The notes under the pieces: model-generated
The model's input: only the letters and a program-made list of their open reading frames with translations
Databases searched by the model: none
What the model was told of the DNA's origin: nothing
Translations under genes and position numbers: made by a program
Source of the DNA: Zychaea mexicana
Lineage: Eukaryota; Mucoromycota; Mucoromycetes; Mucorales; Lichtheimiaceae
Length of the DNA: 64,000 nucleotides
Direction of reading: 5' to 3'
Assembly: GCF_025766255.1 (NCBI RefSeq)
Contig: NW_026516780.1
Coordinates: forward strand, 62,001-126,000
Part shown: piece by piece, positions 50,184 to 61,893 of the stretch
Position numbering within the stretch: the stretch's first letter is position 1
How the letters are laid out: every line of letters begins with the position of its first letter

Positions 50184-52942
50184 TTAATGGGTCCCAACCC
50201 TATTCTGAGTCTAATTTTGGACTTTTTATTATTCAACGACAAAGAAAAAAAAAATAAACTGATCTAATCCAGCTTTACAGGAGCATAGACTTACTGTCCT
50301 CTAGTATTTACGAAAAATATTTGAAGTCTCGATATTATTTTTTTGGTTATTTAATACCCATTTTAACTTTCCTTGATTATGAAGAAGTTCTTTAAGTCCA
50401 ATTTTGGACTATTATAAATTGTATATTAGTTGGTTTAAAATACAGGCTAATTGCCACTTGCTACATATCCAAGATGTACTGCTCGAGCTTATATAAACTA
50501 TATGTATAACAGGTTGCTATATGTTACAAATGACGAGATATTAACGTTTTGCAAACACCATGTAAAAAATTCATTGATTTTTTTTTCTGTATGCCCGACC
50601 ATACGTAATTTACTATATACGCTGTCAGTTCCACAAATACATCTCAAAGAAGATCGTATTGAGCAGCCATTATAGGTACAAAGCCTTTTTAAGCGATCGG
50701 TTCCAGCACCTTCTTTGGTTAAACCAATTGTTTTGCTTTATGCTTAAGTCCTGTTTGCCGTACAACGTTTGTTATGTCTTGAAGGCTCCGAACTACATCG
50801 TCGTCAGTTTTCATTCCGAAAGATTGTGCATGTTGCAATAGTGTCTGTGCAAGACAAGTCCGAAAACTGGTATGTAGTGTATTTTTTGTGTCATTTGCGA
50901 AATATTTGAATGCTGAATACGCGTTAGCCTCGGCTATAGCCAGAAAAAAAGCTAAGCATCGCATCTCCCAACGGTACGTCTTCATTACATCATGGAACGA
51001 GACTAAATAATTCCTCCGGTAATTAGCAATATCGACTGCACCTAATACAAGGGCTTTAAATAAGTAGACTCGTCATTCTTTACGAATTTCTCTACTCTAT
51101 ATATTCATACGCACCCTTGTGTGCTTCATATTCATCAGATACTTTAGGACGACGCATCGTTTCAACGGTACCAGTGTCCTTTAAGTATCGCTTAATTTCT
51201 TTGTCGCTTTTAGTTGTAGTGCTGCAGTTCGCGATAACCATTTTCGGTTTGATATCACGTAAAGCTGCTACATAGACTTCGTCACTAGTTGATTGCATGC
51301 AGATGCTATCGCCAAATTCTTCTCCCATCGCTTGGATCGGATCTTGCTGTGGCATGCCCACTGGATAATAGCGCCGCTTCTTCACTTGCATTATTGAATA
51401 TAACCCATTATCACTTTTCATCGTACGGACCATATTTGGAGAGCCAAAAAGCGAATCGGCAATTATCGTTCGCCCAGAATGAAACCAAGGTTGCGTTAAT
51501 CGTGATACTGTAGCCACCAACTTCTTCTCGTATTTATTTTCAAATTGCCTTTGAACCCATTTGTCGCCAGTCATGTCAAGACGTATAATACAGCAAGTAT
51601 TCGTGTCTGCCGTAGTCTTGTACTCCTGGCCGATAGGATGTGGCTTTCGAGGTATTTTGATCAAGTTCGGCATTCCAGCGCCTAGCCATTGGTTCATTGA
51701 TTCATCCACACAGAGATACTGGCCTGGTATCAGCGCTTCTGCTAAGTTATCGTTGTAAGCTTGCAGAAACCCTCGTATTTGATACAATGGATCATCATTT
51801 CTCCTTGAACATGACAAGCACAAATATATTAGTTAGCCAAATAAAGTTGGAGCATCATCTATAGTGAATGTACCTTGCAACATCCGGTTTAGTGAAGATA
51901 TGCATTCGTGTTATTTCCTTGAACCGGTCTTTGGCCATGTAATCAGAGAAGCTCATTGTTAGTTGGAACGGAAAACTTCCTTGGTGCCAATAGGCGTCAT
52001 GATCGTCGATGCGTACGGTCGTCATAATTATAAAAAGTGCAATCCAGATGAGATATTCAGAATAGGTGATGTCATGGAAACGAGTCAAGTTGGAACGCGC
52101 GTTTTCATTAATGGCAGCTATCACAACATTTTTGATGTATGATTCAGGAAGAAACCGTAGAAAGTATCGTGCAGGTGATGCTGTTTCTTTTTCGTGCAAA
52201 TTTAACATCTTTTTTTTTCTCTATATGAAGATACAGGGTTGACGACACGGGTATCGATATCCACCTCTTTAATTTGCCAGCAAAGATCTGCTTCTGCATT
52301 TTCAGGCGCCTCATTCTCTGAATCGTCGTCGACCGCGTCATCCAAAAAATCGTGTGAGACATCATCTTCTTGCTGATGGCTATTACTGCTCCCTGGAGGT
52401 CTTGTGTTTGTTGCTGGCTGTCTTGTTGCAGTCCTAGGTTTCACACCTTCGTAACGTATGCTTGTTGCCGCGATGACGCATGGTTCATCTGGCAGTATAT
52501 CCAGTACAACGGCCCATGCTGGTTTTCCTTCGATATCTGACGCCGACCTTACAATTTTCCCCTTAGAGCGATAACCGGGAGAGTCGACTGGTGCTATCCT
52601 TCCAATCCGCTGGTACACTGTTGTTTTCTGTAAAAAGCGCGGTGCTATAGATATAGGTGCGTTGTCTTTAAGATATAGTGAAGCTCTTGGCATTTTAAAC
52701 CATTGGATTGCAGTAAGAGGCAGCATATTGCGGTGTTTCAGGAATAACGCTAAGTAAAATAAATACATGAGTTGGAAAGAACCCAATAGTTTAAACCGGT
52801 ATATGCATGCCAACCTTACTTCTCGACGCCAAAAACAATGCATGAACAAAAACTACACGCGTGAGATTGCCCAACAGTTTCGAAAAAAGTCCAAAATTGG
52901 ACTCAAAGTCCAATTTTGGACTCCGTCTTTATAATCCATTAA
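50184..52942 (-). mobile_element. piggyBac-family DNA transposon, nearly complete, inactivated
   Basis: A 2.76-kb unit bounded by TTAA at 50184-50187 and 52939-52942, the target site used by piggyBac. Reading inward from both ends gives TTAATGG, so the ends form a short terminal inverted repeat. A 16-bp near-palindrome (AGTCYAATTTTGGACT or its complement) occurs twice near each end: 50208-50223 and 50395-50410 on the left, 52888-52903 and 52907-52922 on the right. These are plausible transposase-binding sites. The element encodes a minus-strand PGBD-type transposase whose frame is broken in a run of nine A/T. A TTAA flank on both sides is expected for piggyBac insertion. Confidence 0.82.
50719..52849 (-). 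pseudogene. piggyBac transposase (DDE_Tnp_1_7), frameshifted
   Basis: Reading order on the minus strand: 52849-52202, 52208-51874, an intron, 51803-51115, an intron, and 51053-50719. The middle and C-terminal parts carry the three catalytic aspartates of the piggyBac DDE core: in VDESMNQWLG (codon at 51704-51706), ADSLFGSP (51455-51457) and GAVDIANYRRNY (51031-51033). The N-terminal part (EGKPAWAVVLDILPDEPC) is a typical acidic-linker region of fungal PGBD proteins. Both introns splice with phase kept. The first two segments are out of frame because the A run at 52210-52218 has nine bases, so the gene is probably non-functional unless the run is a sequencing error. No long Cys-rich C-terminal domain is seen. 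Confidence 0.85.
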
Positions 52943-53808
52943 AGAAAAACAAAGGGCGGAATCTGAACGTGTGCCTGTGGTAAACACCTGATTACACTGC
53001 CTATAAAGACATCATCAGACTAAGATAAGCGGTTAAACTTCAAAGCGTACACAGCAATTACCACGACACGCAGCTAAGCACTGTAGCATATAAACAACCC
53101 ATCCGAATTGTGTAAAGCAAGGAAACATTATACTTGGATGATCCACTTATGCGAGCAGTAGCAGTACGATTGTCAGTAAATCATGGATGTGAAAGATTTT
53201 ACAGTGTACGGCTATAACCCGATATGGACTGACGCGATATGAGGTATAGGCGTATGTCGTTTGTATTTTCTTGGTAAAGAATGGATGTCTTGCCGCGGAT
53301 ATCTTATCAGCAGGATGACTGGGCGTGTATATGTACAGTATTTGATATGGTTAGCGCAAAGTTCCAGTCAGGGATCAAAGGGTCTTTGTACAGGGCTCGG
53401 GTCAATCTTGTTTATATTGAAAAAGATGTTTGTTTGGGTTTGTACCGCGTCGATATTGACCGGTGAACGATATTTTTGGAAATAATGGTATATTCGCGCA
53501 AGGCGTTGATAGGATACACATCAGTTTTTGATTTGGAGTAAATATGTGCTAAATGTCGTAGTTAACGTCTTCACTAAAATCAGTGAGACATTGTAGGTAG
53601 TCTCGGCCGTTGTGATGTGGTGTAACAAAAATAAAAAACGCTCTCTTATAGAAGCTATACCCACGGCAATTATCGATTGCCTATCCCTCAATCCCGCATT
53701 GATGGATGTGGCTAGCTTAAAGTAGATTGTCAAGAGCAGCATGGCTGTTTCAACATAGTATGCGCGTCCTCCTGGAACTACTATAAATCTATACAAACTG
53801 CTTTTTCA
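52943..53808. other. Flank between the transposon and duplicated block B
   Basis: No gene seen. Short overlapping frames at 53261-53485 and 53521-53796 have no recognisable motif. Confidence 0.4.
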
Positions 53809-54048
53809 GGTTGATATTGTTGCCACCTCCATCCGCAGCAGCGACACAAAGTCAATCTGACGTTGTGTTACTTCCTCGGCGTATGTGTGGGTGATTTATT
53901 ATTCATGTGAAAAAAAAACAGGATGTTGGCTCGTAGCCTCCGAGCAATTTTTTTCCCTTTCGTTGTGATCGTGTTACTATCGCTACGATACAAAAGATCT
54001 GTGCATTGTTAGAACGGACCTGTGAATGGGGGGAGTATTTTTCCTTTC
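53809..54048 (+). repeat. Duplicated block, copy B (PP4R3 promoter side)
   Basis: Shorter copy of 49829-50160, lacking about 90 bp in the middle. It ends about 140 bp before the ATG of the PP4R3-like gene, so it probably contains part of that gene's promoter or 5' UTR. Confidence 0.65.
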
Positions 54049-54188
54049 GCAGATAAAAACGGTTTGCGCGAGCTGAACACAATTTTGAGTTTTTCTCTTA
54101 CTCTCACAACATATTTCTTTTCCTTGCCCTCGATCCGGTGTGCATTCTACAATCTTTGTCAAAAACAAGAACAAATTACGAACTCAAC

Positions 54189-57100
54189 ATGTCAACTAGC
54201 ACCCCCACTACTACAACATCTCGGTCGGTCCTCTGCAATGTATATAAATACATCGGTGAAGATCTTTGGTACGATCAAGGAACTGGTTTTTGTGTCTACA
54301 AAACGATACACGAAGACAATGGCGACGAACACGACGAAATACTTGTCGAAGATTTGATAGATCAGTCCCGCCTTTTGATATCGCAGGTTTCTGAACACAA
54401 AGATTATGAGCAACTTGAAGGTATAGATATACAAAGTACGGGGCGAAATGATGACTGGAACCACCATGACTGAATTTGATCTTGATTTGTAAAAAATGGT
54501 GCATTTAGAAACTAAGATTCTTTGGACTGAGGATACAGGAGCAAATATACTAGCACTGAGTTTTTTATCGCGCGAGGATTGTGACTATATATGGCACGTT
54601 ATCGGGATAGAGAGAGGGAAAGAGGGAAAGGAAGAATGTAAAAAGAGTGTGCGAGCGTATGTGGGTCAGTGATGTACAAGAAGCTTATTTTTATCGCTCA
54701 AATGATTACAGGAACATTATACATGAACGACGTGACACTGCCACCGATAATCGCCTCAGAACAGGTATGGGACAACTGCAAAAGTCGTGTAAAAATTGAA
54801 ATTTCGTGTGTCTAAACATGTTGTTCTATCTGTATCTTGCACAATGGTTTACGAAACAAAAAAGCTGTTGATGAGAAGCTGGAAACTGGAGATAGAACAC
54901 CACCGATGACGAATGATTTCCAAGACGTAGCTACGCTTCCCATGCCTGAACTATACAACTTGGACGAAATTACAAGAAGTCTTAGCAGTGCAAAAACAGC
55001 ACAAGATAAGCATCGACTAGCATTTTTTATTGTACTACATGTAAGTACCTTTATTATGCGGATTGATCTCAGGGTGCTGCTGGGTGCAATGTATGTAACC
55101 TTTTGATTGACTTGTTTTATTGGAAGAACTACATTGATAAGCTGTTGTCCGTATTTGAGTCATGCAAAAATAAGAAAAGCAAAAGAGGTCCGCGTAAGCT
55201 GTACACTATCATGAAGTCCATCAGTAAGTTTTCCTTCGTTCTAAGCCTTGTATCGTTCGTGGCGGCAACAACAACATCATTAGTTTTATACATGCTGACC
55301 TTATGTACTTTTTATGATGTAGTTTTGTTGAATGACGAAGTCATTATTGAGCTCGTAGTTCGTGATGAGTATATAATGGAGGTTTTGGGCATACTTGAAT
55401 GTAAGCTTTGACAGTCCCCTGGTCTTTCATTGTTGTGCTCTGTATGTATAGACGTGTGGCTGAGCTTAACCTGTCTTGTCATGTGCATACGTTATTAGAT
55501 GATCCGCAGATACCAGATAAGAAGGCAACACATCGAAGAAATCTAGCAAAACTCTCCCAAATGAAACCAGTACGTGTTGTATATCCAAGCAGTCAAATAG
55601 TTCCCAACAAGAGAAGAGAAACACAGCATAAACCCTTTCTATACTTCTCAATCACTTTTTAGATCGTCCCAATTCATGATGAATGGGTCAATTCCAAGAT
55701 ACAGCAAACTTTGCGGCTACAATATCTCAACGATGTCATTTTGTGCAACACTACCGACGACTCAGAAAAATCAACCCTGCGTTCGCTGATAAATTTCAAC
55801 AACCTTGCTCTTGTCAATTATTTTAAAGACGAAGAGAACCAGGAGTATTTGCACGAGCTGTTTTATATTTTTAGAGACGAGAAGTCGAGCGATGAAATGA
55901 AGAAGGAAGCTTCCAAGTTCGTAATACAGCTCTGGATTATGGCAAAGGAGGATCAGACCGCTGCGCGTGCAGCTCTAGCCAGGTTCGTTTTTTGTTTGTG
56001 CGTTCAAACGATTGATTTTATCTTACCTTTACTTCTTAGAACGCTGGCCAAACATGGCATTTTCGATATGTTTCCGTTTGCCCTGTGTGCAGATGATGAG
56101 CTTTTGCGTACCCATGCTGCAAACGTCCTTGATTCCATTGTAAAGCTTGACGTATGCCTTTTACGTAAATACACCATTGAACAAACGAGAACAAAAAACG
56201 CTGAAGATACTACCTTGGGCACGGTCCTTAAGCGATTTGCACTCGATAACACGGATCCCGGTCTAAAGATACAATACGCAGAAATTATCAAGGCGTCGAT
56301 GAACTTGGGCAATGGCAAATTGGTGGTAACAAGATAGTGGCCTACTTGACCCGAAAAGAACGTTTCAGGAGCTTTGTAAACTCATCTACAATGCTACTAA
56401 ATCTATCTTAAATGCTTAGATGCTACGTAAACAAGATCGTGATACTCAAATGTATCTCACTGTATTCTACGAAAGTTATTGTAACCTACTACTGCGTCCG
56501 TTTGAACAAGTAGATGTCAAACCGATCAAGCTAGATGGTAAGTTCTTATCTACTTGTCAATTATCAGTAAAGAAGCAGGATAGTTATCAAAAACTCATCG
56601 TGACGGAATGGTTACTAGGTCCAATAGAAGAACTCAAACTCACTCCAGATCAGTCAGATATATGCTTATACCTATGCGACCTCATTTGCTTGGCTATACG
56701 ACAACACAGCTTCCTTAGCAGAATTTTAATGCGTTCCACCGACTGTTTTGTCAAAATTGCACAACTGTATCGATGCAAACAATCTCACCTGAAGCTTGGT
56801 AAGGAAAAGAGGAAGAGGATACAGCGGCAAAAAAAAACGTTGTCAATGTGAAATCCAACGACTCACACGTTTATTTGATTAAATAGCGGCGTTGCGCGTA
56901 TTCCGCACTTGTATCGGCCTAAGCGACAAGTTTACCCGACTTCTTATAAAATTCAATGTATTCGAACCGACAATACGAGTGCTTTTGGATACTGATGGCC
57001 GCTACAATGCGCTCAACTCTGCGTGTCTTGAGATGTTGGAGTATATAAGAAGAGTAAGTCCAGTAGTGGGGCAGCAAATTTAGCTTTTCAGTGTGTATAT

Positions 57101-59121
57101 CCTCTCATACCACGCTCTTGCAAATGACACAAATCGAATCATGTCTTATTTTTTGGTAACACAGGAAAACATCAAATTATTGGTCGAACACTTAATAGCA
57201 AACTACGGTTCGGTGCTGGACACCATCAGCTATGTAACGACCTGCGAAATGTTACGGTTACGACACGAGCAAAATATCGAGCCAAATGACTCAAATGAAG
57301 CTGGAGATGAGGCAGCAAGGTGAGTCGACTCTGTGTTCAACATTAACATAGTACTGAAGCGTGATGCATTGTTGGTTGCTAACGAAGGCAATGAAACTTT
57401 ACTATGGCAACATAAACAGAGATAACTTGTTACGTGGCAATGGTCAAGACGCTAGTGCAATAGATGATGCAGCGGCCGAAGAAGAGTATTTTAATAACCA
57501 ATCGTCGGACGAAGAAGAGGATCAGCCAAACAAAGCATTAGCAGAAAGCGCATCGCCGAATGCAACGTCTTCAATTGAACCATCAAGAGGAGGACCGCTT
57601 GTCAATTATAATGATTCAGATTTATCAGACGAGGAGATGGATAATAATGAAGAAGAACAACAAACAATAGCGGTATCGTCATCATCATCATCACCGCCAT
57701 CTGGTGATAAGCACCGCCGGTCATTCTCACCCGATCACAATAAAGACAGCAACAGCAACAATATTCACACTAATAATAATGAGAGCACACTTACTACAGC
57801 TGAAATCGAAGAATCGGCGGTATCGAAATCAAAATCGCCGTCTCCTTCGCCACCTACAGCACTTGGCACAACAGCAACAACAGAAGAACAGCAAGCAGAA
57901 CGTGCATTGTCACCACCACCTTTACCCAAACGACGCATGGATGATGAGGATGACGAGGACGACGTCTTAGCAGCACGTGCGGGGGGAGAAAACAAGAGAA
58001 GGAAACGCACACCGTCACCATTGGCATCACCGCCATCTGGTGATAAGCACCGCCGGTCATTCTCACCCGATCACAATAAAGACAGCAACAGCAACAATAT
58101 TCACACTAATAATAATGAGAGCACACTTACTACAGCTGAAATCGAAGAATCGGCGGTATCGAAATCAGAATCGCCGTCTCCTTCGCCACCTACAGCACTT
58201 GGCACAACAGCAACAACAGAAGAACAGCAAGCAGAACGTGCATTGTCACCACCACCTTTACCCAAACGACGCATGGATGATGAGGATGACGAGGACGACG
58301 TCTTAGCAGCACGTGCGGGGGGAGAAAACAAGAGAAGGAAACGCACACCGTCACCATTGGCATCACCGCCATCTGGTGATAAGCACCGCCAGTCATTCTC
58401 ACCCGATCACAATAAAGACAGCAACAGCAACAATATTGACACTAATAATAATGAGAGCACACTTACTACAGCTGAAATCGAAGAATCGGCGGTATCGAAA
58501 TCAGAATCGCCGTCTCCTTCGCCACCTACAGCACTTGGCACAACAGCAACAACAGAAGAACAGCAAGCAGAACGTGCATTGTCACCACCACCTTTACCCA
58601 AACGACGCATGGATGATGAGGATGACGAGGACGACGTCTTAGTAGCACGTGCGGGGGGAGAAAACAAGAGAAGGAAACGCACACCGTCACCATTGGCATC
58701 ACCGCCATCTGGTGATAAGCACCGCCGGTCATTCTCACCCGATCACAATAAAGACAGCAACAGCAACAATATTGACACTAATAATAATGAGAGCACACTT
58801 ACTACAGCTGAAATCGAAGAATCGGCGGTATCGAAATCAAAATCGCCGTCTCCTTCGCCACCTACAGCACTTGGCACAACAGCAACAACAGAAGAACAGC
58901 AAGCAGAACGTGCATTGTCACCACCACCTTTACCCAAACGACGCATGGATGATGAGGATGACGAGGACGACGTCTTAGTAGCACGTGCGGGGGGAGAAAC
59001 AAGAGAAGGAAACGCACACCGTCACCATTGGCATCATCAAAAGCGTCTCCAAAAAAGATCATCATCAAACCTCAAATCCGAAAACTGCGGTCAAACAGTA
59101 AATGAAAAGACTCCTTGTTGA
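54189..59121 (+). CDS. PSY2: PP4 regulatory subunit 3 (PSY2/SMEK), diverged, with repeat-rich C-terminus
   Basis: PSY2/SMEK guides protein phosphatase 4 to substrates in DNA damage control. Exons I can support: 54189-54420, 54509-about 54590, a poorly resolved part at about 54700-55039, then 55127-55223, 55323-55400, 55499-55569, 55663-55982, 56040-56325, 56420-56798, 56887-57053, 57165-57319 and 57360-59121. The N-terminal EVH1/RanBP-like domain (VYKYIGEDLWYDQGTGF, ETKILWTEDTGANILALSF) and armadillo-like SMEK core (RDEYIMEVLGILEYDP, QQTLRLQYLNDVILC, LAKHGIFDMFPFALCADDEL, KFNVFEPTIRVLLD, GRYNALNSACLEMLEYIRR) are clear but strongly diverged. The last exon has an acidic patch and four 112-residue repeats. 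A 1-nt loss near 58997 shifts the final frame. The gene is flanked by transposons, so it may be an extra or decaying paralogue. Confidence 0.8.
57691..59034 (+). repeat. Four tandem 336-bp repeats inside the PP4R3 gene
   Basis: Units start at 57691, 58027, 58363 and 58699. Each encodes 112 residues (SPPSGDKHRRSFSPDHNKD ... LPKRRMDDEDDEDDVL ... NKRRKRTPSPLA). Copies differ by only a few substitutions (Lys/Glu, Arg/Gln, His/Asp, Ala/Val), showing recent amplification. 336 is divisible by 3, so copy number can change without breaking frame. The fourth copy lacks one A in the run at 58997-58999 (three A instead of four). Each unit contains SP sites and a basic KRRKR-like patch beside an acidic run. 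Confidence 0.95.
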
Positions 59122-59677
59122 AAAAAGAACTTTGTACATATAACAATAAAAAAGAGAATATCCACGTTGCGACAATAACGTGTAAGATGATGTTGAAGGA
59201 TCGTGTATTGACGTTGCACAATCTTTCTCGAGCGGGTGCTGTGGGAAGAGAGGCCACATGCGTGTGCGATAGGACAATATGTCCTAACCCACAGACATCC
59301 CAAAATTCTATGTTATCATTAGCAGAGAATCTTACTCAGGCATTATGCATTTTCTAATATTTGCTCATCGAGAAACGCTGTAATAGCAGAAACGAGGTAC
59401 GTCCTACATGAGGCACGTGGTAGAACGACACTTTCATTTACTGTACTGTGTTTCCAGCAAGTAATGTCAATAGCGAGTGAAAACTAATGTCGTCTGGCTT
59501 GCTTAGAAATCATGTCGCACGACTGGACAAAAATTTTATTCACTTTGCAGTCCAACATGAGTGTACACTTTTTGTATGATGGCCAAGGAAATGTCGTTGA
59601 TGAGCATGGCAATCCTGAACCTATGGTTTAGACCAGCAACAATATGTTTCTTTTTCTAGACGCGCAACAACGCAAAG
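59122..59677. other. Intergenic 3' flank of PP4R3
   Basis: No complete gene seen. A segment at about 59535-59631, preceded by an AG acceptor, is open for about 28 codons (VHFLYDGQGNVVDEHGNPEP) and ends in TAG. It reads like a small terminal exon or a fragment of another gene, unassigned. Confidence 0.35.
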
Positions 59678-60400
59678 TCACGTGCATATAAGATATGAGA
59701 GGTGAGGAGAAGGAACTAGGTAGCGTTGGACTAGTTTGCGATAGAAGGGAGGTTTTTCTTGGGTGCGGGTTAACAAAAGAGAATGGATTTGCGCGATAAT
59801 GTTATCGGGAACGAAGGGAGAGTTGTTTAGAACAAAGCGCCAGTGGGCGTTCCAAAGACATTCTAATATACAACTGAAAATAATATCTGAAAGGAGACGA
59901 GGAGGATTTTGGGGAAAGTACAGGTGAAAGATAACGTTGTGTACAGCAGACTCTGTAACAGATTGTAATAAGAGGTCGGGCCACACGGAGCACCAAATCG
60001 ACCATTTCCGAGGGCATTGGTACAGGAAATGAGACAAATCATCTTCAAATTGGACAAGTAGCGGTGGTGAATTTCGAAGGCATAATCGAATGTAGACTTT
60101 TTCGGCTTGAGATTTTATTGTGAAGCGCTCGATACCAGACATTTCTTGCCGTTGGCGATATCTTCAAACGCCAGAAGGTATTTAATTGTCTAGGCGATAA
60201 GAGCGTGTGTTCTCGGGCTTCGACGTAGACCAGACTTGTCAATGATGGCTTGCCTGAATTCTTTTGCTGTGATCGTGTTCAACAGCAACAATTTATTGTG
60301 TATGATAATCAATCGCCTTGCAATCGGAGTATATGTAAAAGGCAGCATTCTCGGAATCTTCCCAAAGCAAGCCAATGGAGTTATATAAGCTAGGTGATGA
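59678..60400 (-). pseudogene. Truncated non-LTR (LINE) retrotransposon, 3' end of reverse transcriptase ORF
   Basis: Minus-strand fragments in two or three frames add up to the zinc-binding RNase-H-proximal tail of LINE-type ORF2 (zf-RVT). They read KISPTARNVWYRALHNKISS, then an SLHSIMP-like helix, a Cys-Pro-Ile motif and EDDLSHFLYQCPRKWSIWCS, the typical E..xHxxxxCxxxxxxW pattern, followed by helical sequence (IIFSCILECLWNAHWRF). The catalytic palm domain is missing. Frames are interrupted, so this is a dead 3' fragment, consistent with 5' truncation on insertion. Confidence 0.7.
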
Positions 60401-60913
60401 GGACACGCGTGTGAGAAAAGTGGCTGAAAAGCGCCAATATGTTGGGTACACTGCTAAGATAAGGCTCGTTTTTTAAGCTGAAAATTGACAAGTGTTTGAG
60501 TGCATATCCTACAGCAAAGCAGTGGAGATCAATTTTCGTACTGCACAGAGATGGTTAAGCAATATAATGAGCGGCCCAATAGTATTTTTGAGAATGGAGA
60601 TAAGCAAGGCCGTAAATCGATTTAGGCTTGATGATGATCCCTCTGCTACAGTCAGCGAAGTAGCTTCTGTGGCTGCCACATGTCTTGGTGAACAAACTGT
60701 ATTGGCCGCGACGAATGCTGCATAAACAAAGTGTCGCTACTTACTGATAAAGGCTTTCTACAAAGATCCTTGTTCGCGTAGAGTTGTGGACATGCACAGG
60801 GACATATACTTTCAAAGCAACAATAAGTGAATAAGTAATGGAATAATTAAGCTAATATACACGATTGATATACAAGGTCCTTTTATATAATATCACGACG
60901 ATACGAGTGCTTC
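60401..60913 (+). other. Possible helix-turn-helix transposon remnant
   Basis: A 77-codon frame at 60492-60725 contains YSKAVEINFRTAQRWLSN, which resembles the N-terminal helix-turn-helix of fungal DNA transposases (pattern A....I...TAQRW). The rest is not recognisable. It may belong to the same decayed element as the next feature. Confidence 0.3.
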
Positions 60914-61860
60914 GTGTGCAAAAAGTCATTAGGCGCCCATGATGAAAATATCCTGCCGCAACTTCTGGAGCAGCTAACAGCAGAGTTTCCGGCCGTTCTG
61001 ACTTACCGATGCGCTGTATCAAAAGAATTATTCGACATACTGCGACCTTGCATGCAACATGCTATGGAAATCGAAAATTTTCATGACATGTTACAAGAGC
61101 TTCATACCAAACAACATATCCGACTTCATATCTTATATATTCTAAATCAACTGGATCATCAGCAAAATCAGCGTACTTTGGTCGAGACATGGAATGCGAC
61201 CAAAACATATGCAGAATTTTCGACATTTGACAATCCTCAAGGCTACGCCGGCTATATCCCATCCATTCCGTATTTTCGCTTAATTTACAACGCTGTTCTG
61301 GATATACTACGCCCGTTTATGGATAAGCAAATGGCAGCAGTCGATGGCGAGATATTCAAGGGTGATCATACCTTCAAGTTCATCAAGAAAATTGCTAAAA
61401 TAGGCGACGCACCGACCTTTGTGGCCTTATACACAGTATGTAACGAATATGAAGAAGCTGCTAGTCCCGAAAAAATCTCTATCGCACATGAAGACTCCCC
61501 TTGAAGAAATGATGAAGACATACAACCAATATGGCTTTTTAACCGCCTCGTTTGTTCTTCACTGGCAATATGCGAGGGGATAAGACGCTTTTGTTGAAAA
61601 CGATCAAATTAATAAACGACGGACCAAAGCAAACACACCAATCTGCAAGTCAACCTGTTAAAATATAAACACCTTTCCTACGACTACCAAACAACATCAA
61701 AACCCACTATGTTCGAGACGCTATAGAAGCAAACGACGTGATAAACCAAAACATTATGGAAGACTCTAAAACGAGTACTATTGTCATCAGCATGGATTGT
61801 GAATGGAATTACATAATAAAATGCGAAACCAGGGCATGTCAGCATTACCTGTATATATCA
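60914..61860 (+). pseudogene. Decayed transposon with DDE-like and 3'-5' exonuclease-like parts
   Basis: An ORF at 60914-61504 (196 codons) ends in the pattern DGEIFKGDHTFKFIKKIAK...APTFVALYTVCNEYEE. This matches the first acidic block (D.TFK..K.I) and following VxNEYGE-like strand of a fungal/invertebrate transposase type that I recall also carrying a C-terminal exonuclease. After frame breaks, a second open segment from about 61700 encodes a TIVISMDCEWNY-like motif, the exo I motif (DxE) of DEDD 3'-5' exonucleases, preceded by a HYVRDAIEAND segment also seen in that type. The remainder of the exonuclease is lost where the AT-rich island begins. Family name uncertain. Confidence 0.5.
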
Positions 61861-61893
61861 CAACCCATTATTCTTTTTATTAACTAATTTTAC

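Noticed and set aside
57704..58978. Series of 109-codon ORFs and antisense 70-91-codon ORFs repeated every 336 bp
   Set aside because: They are alternative-frame shadows of the tandem repeat in the PP4R3 gene.
57691..59034. CRISPR-like regular repeats
   Set aside because: These are direct coding repeats in a eukaryotic gene without spacers. No CRISPR array exists in the window.
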